In this document: in pieces, positions 56,090 through 64,000 of the stretch
Layout: the number at the start of each line of letters is the position of its first letter
Numbering within the stretch: the stretch's first letter is position 1
From: Archegozetes longisetosus
Taxonomy: Eukaryota; Arthropoda; Arachnida; Sarcoptiformes; Trhypochthoniidae
Reading direction: 5' to 3'
Length of the DNA: 64,000 nt
Assembly: GCA_018873245.2 (NCBI GenBank)
Contig: JAEMBT020000007.1
Span: 62,001 to 126,000 of the forward strand
Made by a program: the position numbers and the translations under genes
The notes under the pieces: generated by a model
The model's database searches: none
What the model was told of the DNA's origin: nothing
The model's input: only the letters and a program-made list of their open reading frames with translations

Positions 56090-56513
56090 ATTCCCTGTGT
56101 GAAAGCCATTGTCACTCAACATTTACTTAACAGGTAACAGTCCTGATCTCAACCCTGCAGAACATATTGGATCCTTAATTAAAGATGAGGTTGAAAAAAG
56201 AATGTTGCGAGAAGATAGACTGAATCGTTTTTCTTATGATGTTTTACTCAATCATTTGAAATGAGTTTTAATTTCATTTGAAAATAATACTGATTTATTT
56301 GAATATTTATTGTTAACTTATCCTGAAAGATTAACTGCTGTAATTCAAGCTCAAGGCTCTCATACTGACTTTCAAAGCAAACTCTTCTTAATGTATTTTT
56401 TTAACGAAGAATTAGAATATCCAACTGATTTTGCTCTATCTACAATAGTTTTTGTTTTACGCCACGGGAAAATCATTTTTTCCTACCCTGTACTAATAAT
56501 TTATAAAACATAA
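56090..56513 (+). pseudogene. Tc1/mariner transposase C-terminal remnant
   Basis: The translation shows LTGNSPDLNPAEHIGSLIKD, the conserved stretch with the last catalytic residue (SPDLNPAE, D/E position) of Tc1/mariner transposases. The helical C-terminus follows, with one stop at about 56264. A reading frame continues to 56513 with sequence of unclear origin. The catalytic N-terminal part and inverted ends are missing. Confidence 0.65.
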
Positions 56514-57189
56514 CTAACCCTAAACCAATCATGTCAAACAGACCAATTTCGTCAATTCTAAGACTCGATAATCAAAGCGATCAGGACAGAAATCAGGTCA
56601 GAAACCTACAGACAGATCACAGCTAAATCTCAAATAACTTAGTCAACAAACTTTGACCGCAACAAGAGCCTCTTCTCTATCCAAAAATAACAAAATGGCC
56701 TATTAAAACACTAGTACTTACAATTGTATTTAGCGCTCAAGTCATCCAAAATCAGTGTAACAACTCTTCAACATTATTATTAAGTTAAAACAGAATTCAG
56801 CTTATTAATAGCTTGGAACTAATATAACTCTCCACATCTTCAAACCTCACTTGAATACGGTTTGCCACGAACGAGAACTTGCACTAATAATCATTTGCAT
56901 AATATGTAAATCATTCACATGTTATATTATTTTCGTTTTTATATTATCAAAACTTATCTCTTTATTATTTTGCCATTAGTTAAGAGTTGAATAATTAACT
57001 CAAATCCAAACTTATACGTATATATGTCTTGATATATTCGTTTTGGTATTTTAGTCTCAGACTCAAAAAAGATATTCAATTAGCCAATGATGCTAAACAA
57101 CTAAAACTTAAGACTCAATATCAAGTTTTTGGTTTAGGTTTTACCGTTACTAAAAAGCCCTTTTCATATTCTCTGATAGAGAAAAGGTT
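56514..57189. other. Intergenic, nothing recognised
   Basis: AT-rich sequence without a supported ORF or repeat. Confidence 0.4.
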
Positions 57190-58388
57190 GGTTACGTTAT
57201 AGTAATGGTACAGAGCCAAAGTGAGCGCGGTTACGGACATACCATATACAGTACGTACGGTAACTAACTTTACCTATTCAAACATCTATAACTTTGCACT
57301 GGATCAATCAATTCTAATACTGTCTCTTTCAGTGAATAAAAACTCCCCCGATTAATGAAAATTCAGATTAAATATAAATATCAACAGAGTGAATGAGTCA
57401 AATCAAATTTTATTTAAAAACACAAGAATTTAAACACAAAACCGATTCATCAAATTTTCGGTTAGAAAACTAATTACTTTCATGTCAAGAAATTTTATAA
57501 ACATTAAAAGTTATTCTCTCCAGGACTCTAAAAGTCGATGAACTCTATACACAAGAGATTTTATTAAATCAATTAACATTAAAGTGACAATTAGATCAAT
57601 TCTACAAAATACAAATCTACTTAATTTCATTTTTTTGTCTCTTCTCTGTGCATCGACCAATCAAATACTTAACGTCTTAGTATTTTTTTACTATATATTT
57701 ACAATCTCTTATACGAATTTTATACCAATCTCTCAACAAAAATAAAAGATCTCTTTAATAGCGAGTCGTGTTTTTAGATAAATTGCTAAACTTCTCAATT
57801 TGAATGCGATTCAGAATAAAAACGTTTAGGATATAAGAAACGAAATATTGGATTGGCTAACAAGTCTTCTTTTTTTTCAAGTCGGAAAAATTTTATTAAT
57901 CAAAATCCACGAAATTCTAATCAATTATACAGGTTTTCAAAGATAAATGAAAAGTAAAACAAAATGATAACTAAGATGGATTCTTTCTTTTAATATATTG
58001 TTTAAAGTATTAAGCGCTATTCAAAAAATTGTGAAATTAACTCATTTCGACACATGAAAAAATGAAAAGACTTGTTAGCCAATCCATTATTAACATTGGT
58101 TAACGAAAAATTACATTAACATTGAGTTTATTTTGTACCTCAATTGAAAATTTTCTAAAAACTGGAACTTTTTTCTATAACTTTTTATTTTATTGTAATT
58201 TTTAAAATTTAACAAATTTTTATATAACCAGGGGAGTTTTTATTCATTTTAAGAAACCACATTAAAATTGACTGATCGAGTAAAAAGTTACAGATGTTTG
58301 AATAGATAAAGTTAGTTTCCTTAATACTGTATATAGTATGTCTGTAACCACGCCCACTTTGGCTCTGCACCATTACTAGAACGTAACC
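57190..58388. mobile_element. 1.2-kb MITE with long inverted ends, TSD AAAAGGTT
   Basis: Arms of about 170 bp (57190-57355 and 58229-58388) are reverse complements with scattered differences, starting GGTTACGTT and ending AACGTAACC. A perfect 8-bp duplication AAAAGGTT flanks the element (57182-57189 and 58389-58396). Non-coding. Confidence 0.88.
57848..58092. repeat. Small inverted-repeat element nested in the MITE
   Basis: GGATTGGCTAACAAGTCTT near 57850 pairs with AAGACTTGTTAGCCAATCC near 58070. About 245 bp, probably a second MITE inserted in the first. No target duplication longer than 3 bp was found. Confidence 0.6.
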
Positions 58389-59498
58389 AAAAGGTTCCTC
58401 TTGCAATAAAATATCTTAGACTTTTCTGTCAAACACTAAAAACAAGTTCTTCAAACACTATTTTCACTTAATTGACAACTCGACTGTTCTGTAGATCTGC
58501 CTAACTTTGACTTCGCTTCCAAAACAGCTCATCGATAAAACTGTCAGTGTGTGTATTTTCTGAATCACTATTCAAATCAGGTCTCAATTATAAAAATTTC
58601 AGCTCCAGGTACATCTTTCTCATAAATTTATGCCCACTTATTCTTTAAAAAATTAGTTTTCAAATAATATTCGATTTTAAGGTTTCATTCTGATCAATCG
58701 ATTCAGAATTATGCTAAAACTTCATATCAACCATTTTCTATGACTTTTGCATATTTATATTTTAGAAATCAATCGTTTTACCATTGTATAAACTGATTAA
58801 ATTACCAAGTATGTAAACTCACATCAAACAAGAAGACTTTAAATTGTCGACAGAATCTGTCAAACTTGATGAGATCAGTACTTTCAATGATTGACAAAGT
58901 TGATGCAATTAGGCTCATTTTAGATTATGATGGGTAAGACTAGACTAGATAAGGAAAAGGCAGATCACATTTTCAAAGTTAAGCAAAGTGCTCCTAACCT
59001 TATTCAAGCGCTTCAAAAGATGCCCACAGCTCAAATTTTATACTTAATACCCATCTTCAGTACTAACTATAGACATTGATTTTTCTATCGATGAACCGTT
59101 TTAGCAAATCAAACTCCTAAACTAACCTACCATAATCATTTGATTGATCAATAAAATCAGCGTTTTATACTTCAATCAATTTAATTCAACCAATACATAC
59201 ATTCATTTGTTTGTGCGTGTTTAGAAAATATTCTTTATAAAAGTTATCAAATTTTTCATAATTAAAAGATTGATTAAAAAAATATCTTCTTTTCCGATTT
59301 GACGCCACCAAAACAAGGTTTCAATTGATTTGACTCTAAACAGAATAATGTTCTCTATTTAGATTTTATCTAAAAATCATTTCTAATATTTTTACCATAA
59401 GTTGTCTGACTCGCACTCAATTCGTCCAATTTATCCGAACATTTATTAACACAACTGTATTGACCATCGGATGAAGCCTAAAATCAAAAATTTGATTA
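58389..59498. other. 3' flank of the Dscam-like gene
   Basis: Likely holds the 3' UTR of the minus-strand Dscam-like gene just below 59499. No other gene or repeat is recognised. Confidence 0.4.
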
Positions 59499-60486
59499 TC
59501 AAAAATTTTGCTCGCTTCTCGACAATTCTCTCACTTTATTGGTAAGAAAAGGCACGTCATAGACATGATTACGATTCGATCGAACGGTTTGTCTTTGGTC
59601 GACATCACAATCGTTTTGATTATTTGATTGTGTAATAAAAGCCAGTCTCGAGGTCGCGTAGGGTATCGGCAAATAAATGCTTTCGATTTGATTTTCATTC
59701 TGATTGTCCGTCATTTCAACAAAACTTTCGTCAATAGAGTTTCGACTTTTGTTTTGGTTTTGACAACTTATTTGATTTTCTTCTTTTTGATCGTTCACAG
59801 CTATAGTCAACATCTCATGATTCGTGTTGTTCTTAAATTGTAAAATACAAATAACAACAGTCACTAATATAACGATAATCAGCGCACATGTGATTGGAAT
59901 CACAAAATTCAACTGAGATAACAGCCATTTGACAGATACGCCTAAACTAACCAGATCGTTCGCCAACTCATCACTCGTTTGTGCGACCAACGGAGCAATT
60001 GTTGCTCCAGAACTGGTCAAAGTAGAGAACAAATACTCAGCGTCTGTCTGACCAGCATCACTGACGCCAGTCACCAATAGGTTATACCATTGGCCTGGTT
60101 TTAGATCTGATATAACCAAAGGTTTTTCTGAACCATTATCTAAGCTCGATTCGATTTGAGTCCATTCGTGATCCAACTGTTTCTTATATTTGATTATAAA
60201 ATAATTTATTTTACATCCAATGCTCTTCCATGAGTTCAAATTCAGTCCAACAGATGATGAATTTGACTGAATGAACACTGACTTTTCGGGTGCAGTTGGA
60301 GCTTATAATAGAATTTAAATAAAATTATTCTAACTATTAGACACTCAGTGATTTCAATTCTAATTAATTTAATACCATTTCCTTCAGTTCTGGCGAGTAT
60401 CACATCACTCGAATCGCTCTGGAATTACGGTTTGAATAATATTAATATTAATCAAATATAGTTATTAATAAATAAATCAATGGCTA

Positions 60487-60545
<59 letters not shown>

Positions 60546-63402
60546 GTCCGACTGTATTGAATGCATTCATGTATATTTGATATCTTTTTCCACACTTCAG
60601 ACCATAAATAGTAAATGTTTTAATGGTTGAAGTTTTCAGAACTTTCCACTCTTTATCTTCTCCCCTGTAAGATATGATGAAACCAGAAATGGGTTCGTCT
60701 CCAAAAACACTCCATTCCAATTCTATTGAATCTGAGGAAGTGCTCAACACTCGAATCAGAGGCGCATTCGGAACATCGAACTCAAGTGTCTGACCGACCA
60801 GGTCATCAGATGAAGGTCCGGAACCGACAGAGTTGAACGCCTGAACCCTGATGTCATATTTGGTAAATTTGATCAGATTGTTGATCTCATATTCTTCTCG
60901 GTCTGTTTCAAGCGAAGCGTCTATTGTTTTGAAAACAAACGTCTCATCACTTCCATGCAGTCTATACCCCACATAATATCCTTTAATAGTTGGCGCATAG
61001 CCTGAACCAAAATTCGGTTTTCTCCACAAAACTTTTAAAGATCTGGCACTTGTGGCCACTATTTTAACATCTTTCGGAGGCAGTGATGGAGCTATCGATT
61101 CATATAATTTGATTAAGTCGATTTCTAATTAATTTGAATAAAGTTTACTTAAGAGAAACTGACCTTCTTCTAGTGTTCTAACTTTTATCAATTCACTAAA
61201 TTCTCCTTTAATTAAAAACAAATCAATTTTAGATATTTTCTTCACTCAGTCCATTCAATTCAAACCTTTTCCCAGAGAATTGATTGCGCAAACTCTTATA
61301 TCATAATAAGTAAATGGAACCAAATTTTTGATTTCAGCGCTGGTATCGCTTGTCATTATTTGGTCAGAGCCCAATGAATTAGACCATGAGTTATGCTCGG
61401 CTGATTTATATTCAACCTTATAATTAACTATGAAGTCGTTTCCATTATAGGGCTGACTCCAAGTAATTCTAACACTATTGCTCGTAACTGTTTTACATTT
61501 CAGATCAAAGGGTGGATCAGGTAATTCTTGTACTATTACTCTAAAGTTTTTCTCATCGCTTCCAAATCGGTTAATTGCAATACAAGTAAATATAGCCGAA
61601 TCAAATCGCTCAGCCGATGATATAATCAGTTCTGACAATAAGTTGGTTTCAGTTTTTCTTTCAATTTTATATTTTTCCGAATTAGAACTAATGCCAATTG
61701 AATTCTTTTTCCATTGAATTTCCATTCCTTCTCTATTATCTCCAATAGGATTACACTGAAGTCGAATCGTTTCTCCCTTTTTAACAGTCAATGACTCAAA
61801 CTTCGAGATCAATTGTGGAGGACCTTAATTTTAATCAATTCATTCAATTAGAAGTCAAATCAGTTCGAGGGTTAGTGTTTCATATGATTCTAGTTTTTCA
61901 TATAACATAATAATGATTGTAGAGCCGGAGTTGAACTAATTTCTCAAAAATACACAATTAATCTGTCCTAAAGCCTGAACTGCCGGAAGCCTATACACAT
62001 ATTTATACTGTGCGAAACATAAACCATACTAGTTATGGTTAGTTTGTATCATCTTGGCTCATATCATATCACTTCTATCATATAACCCGTGTCCACACGC
62101 CAGTAGTGATCACATAAATACCGCATATTTGCACGACGAATAGGCCTTCAGTCTGACCTGAAAACTCTCAGCTCGAGTCCATAATTTTGCAAAACTCTGT
62201 TTCTTTAAGTGAATCTAAAACAAAACAAAATCTTAACCTTTAAATGAACTCACTTTTGACAATCACCCTGATAATAGAGCTGATACTTGGATTGACGCCG
62301 TTCGATGCTATAATCAAAATTGAAATCATTTAATCAAACAATCATCTTTGTTTGTAAAAATCAACAGTAAATTAGAATCAGTTTACCGCTACAAATGTAT
62401 TTAGTTTGATCAGATTGGTTCACATCTTTAATAAGAAGTGATCCATTTTCCAAAATCTGAATATGAGGATTACTCGTAATTGTTTTAAACGAATGTTCTT
62501 GTTTTACATTCAAATCATCACTATTTCTATTGTCAATCGAATCGAACCAATTATACTTATTGTCATTGATTTGCATTCTTTTCCATCTAATCTGTGGTTC
62601 AGGTATTCCTTCTGCCTGACAGTCAATCACAACCATTTGTCCGACTATTGTTTCCACATCTGTCGGCTCTTTGACCCAAATCGGTGCCACTTCATTCATA
62701 GAGACAATTATTCAGCTTTCATTCATCCAACACAGCCATAATCAGACTGAACTCATTCGATACTTACTGTTCACCACTAAGCTTGATGAATGATTTGCTT
62801 TGGCTGCGTTATTGCTGGCAATACAAGTGTACTGTCCCGAATGTTTGGTTCGCAATGAATTGAATGTTATGCTCGAAGTGAATTCATTCACCATTTCTAC
62901 CTCAAGATCATCTGGTAATTCGTGTTCGTCTTTCAGCCATTTTATAGAAATCGGTGAATCTCCTGCAAGCACTGCACAAATCACTACATTTCTCATGCCT
63001 TCTTCCAAGTCTTTAGGGAAGTTGAACGGATCAATACGCGGACCAACTAGTCATAAGTTGACTTACAATTAATTCAATTTATTCTAATTTTCGTACTTAT
63101 ATCGTTTGACTAACAACTTAACCGTAAGATTTGAAAGTATATGAAAAATAGTTATCATATGACATACCCATTACTTTCAAGTTGAAATATGTGTTTGCTC
63201 TCAAATTAGCCTGTCTAACAGAGCATTCATACAAGCCTTCGTCTGCTTTCTTGTTCACATCACTGGTTAGAAAAATTCAATCAAATTAAACAAAATCCAT
63301 TTCTGTTTATGCATTCAGTTTAAAACATCTCAAATTACTTTATGATTAATGTGCCATTTCCCAAGATCAGTTGTCTTCCATTCAGAGGCAATGTTCGACC
63401 AT
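59499..63402 (-). CDS. Shortened Dscam-like receptor, 3' part (5' end outside)
   Basis: Exons on the minus strand: 63402-63339, 63262-63168, 63046-62768, 62689-62387, 62307-62254, 61823-61266, 61205-61164, 61091-60544, 60418-60376 and 60301-59499; all are in phase with GT/AG ends. Domains in order: end of an Ig (KDGRTLPLNGRQLI), an Ig7-like (PRIDPFNFPKDLEEGMR), an Ig8-like (IWVKEPTDVE), an Ig9-like (LISKFESLTVKKGE), then FN3 domains (VRITWSQPYNG; LKVLWRKP ... GYYVGYR; IELEWSVFGDEPISGF; and a last FN6-like GLNLNSWKSIGCKI), a TM helix (FVIPITCALIIVILVTVVI) and a tail of about 110 aa. Canonical Dscam has Ig10 and FN5 before the last FN3; these are absent, as in chelicerate sDscams. It is a cell-surface adhesion receptor in neural wiring or immunity. 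Confidence 0.9.
60488..60543. repeat. (CA)n microsatellite abutting a splice donor
   Basis: About 28 CA units. On the minus strand this reads (GT)n immediately after exon 61091-60544, so the donor GT is the first unit of the microsatellite. Confidence 0.95.
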
Positions 63403-63954
63403 CTTTCCAAAAATAAAATAAACCTTTAATTACACTCAAACATAAATCTTATTTCAAATTTCAAAATAGTGGCAAGCGTACTCCTGGCGGACGCTCAAGC
63501 CTTTTGCCATGGTATACAATATATACGACCAAAAACTACAAATCATAGAGACATCAGTTTCTTCCAAAAATACTTTATTCAAAACCGAATTCATTGACCT
63601 ATTCATTGATTAGCTCGACCACTATCTCTATTGTGCTAAACTTCTAGTGTAGAGCTAATTCCAAATCAATTCGATGTTTAACTTAGTTCGTAAGTCAATC
63701 ACTTCAATCATCTCAACACTTTGGTCAAACATCTTTTTGAGGTCCGAAATAAATATCAACAGGAAAAGTTCAGTGTACATGTCTAGCTTCAAATTTTTCC
63801 TTAACAATTCAGTCAGTTTGTACATCAAGATGAAGTCTTCTTTTTAAACCTAAAATACTTCAAGCTTAAAGCGATCGAGATTATGATCGAACTGATTGAT
63901 CAGTAGGTCAATCGATTCTATTTTGAATAAAGTATTTTTGAAAGAAAGTCGTAC
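63403..63954. other. Probable intron of the Dscam-like gene
   Basis: No Ig-like exon was recognised, although the Trp-containing strand of the Ig domain begun at 63402 must lie further upstream. Confidence 0.4.
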
Positions 63955-64000
63955 CTCTATCATTTGTAGTTTTGACTTTATATACTGTGTACCTTGGCAA
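63955..64000 (-). CDS. Possible further exon at the window edge
   Basis: Minus-strand sequence reads PRYTVYKVKTTNDR and ends at a GTACGA donor (63955). It may be an upstream Dscam-like exon or part of a neighbouring gene. It is cut by the window edge. Confidence 0.3.

Overview
The window is AT-rich, intron-bearing animal DNA, most likely from an arthropod and probably a chelicerate (mite or relative). The reasons are a short-form Dscam-type receptor without the middle of canonical Dscam (a chelicerate trait), very short introns (24-nt microexon, 58-64 bp leader introns), degenerate TTAGG-type repeats, and a dense load of hAT transposons, MITEs and Polinton fossils. Species assignment is inference.

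Host genes. Two multi-exon genes are clear, both on the minus strand. (1) 28388-37638 is a complete M14A metallocarboxypeptidase with nine exons; its introns hold a foldback element, a MITE and a whole hAT transposon. (2) 59499-63402 is the 3' part of a shortened Dscam-like receptor (Ig-Ig-Ig-Ig-FN3x4-TM-tail) that runs past the right edge. An unrecognised intronless 253-aa gene lies at 1430-2191.

Left third (0-22 kb). Nested inverted-repeat elements (5-1012 with 119-800 inside), a hAT fragment (2818-4395) abutting a Polinton protease fossil, two foldback elements, then a large rearranged Polinton fossil (about 6.69-22.0 kb). It carries capsid, penton, fibre, PLA2-like, integrase with chromodomain, DNA polymerase B, pX-like and protease genes, plus a matrixin metalloprotease, an unusual cargo. 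Its polymerase gene is split by a 2.6-kb hAT with a perfect 8-bp target duplication.

Middle (22-49 kb). A three-level nest of hAT-type elements (24745-28166, 25002-27975, 25164-27637), each bounded by its own perfect 8-bp duplication; a hAT with a full-length 675-aa transposase (34126-36804); a broken hAT (40141-42248); paired MITE copies; a 142-bp perfect palindrome; a composite foldback region (42.3-44.9 kb); and a LINE remnant with RNase H domain.

Right part (49-64 kb). A compact cluster at 49.7-54.3 kb looks virus-like: two PC4-like proteins, a TATA-binding-protein homologue and the N-terminal part of a Polinton/adintovirus-type DNA polymerase B. This set of general transcription factors beside a viral-type polymerase is the most novel thing in the window. 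It is followed by a 1-kb inverted repeat with nearly identical arms, a mariner remnant, a MITE with 8-bp duplications and the Dscam-like gene.
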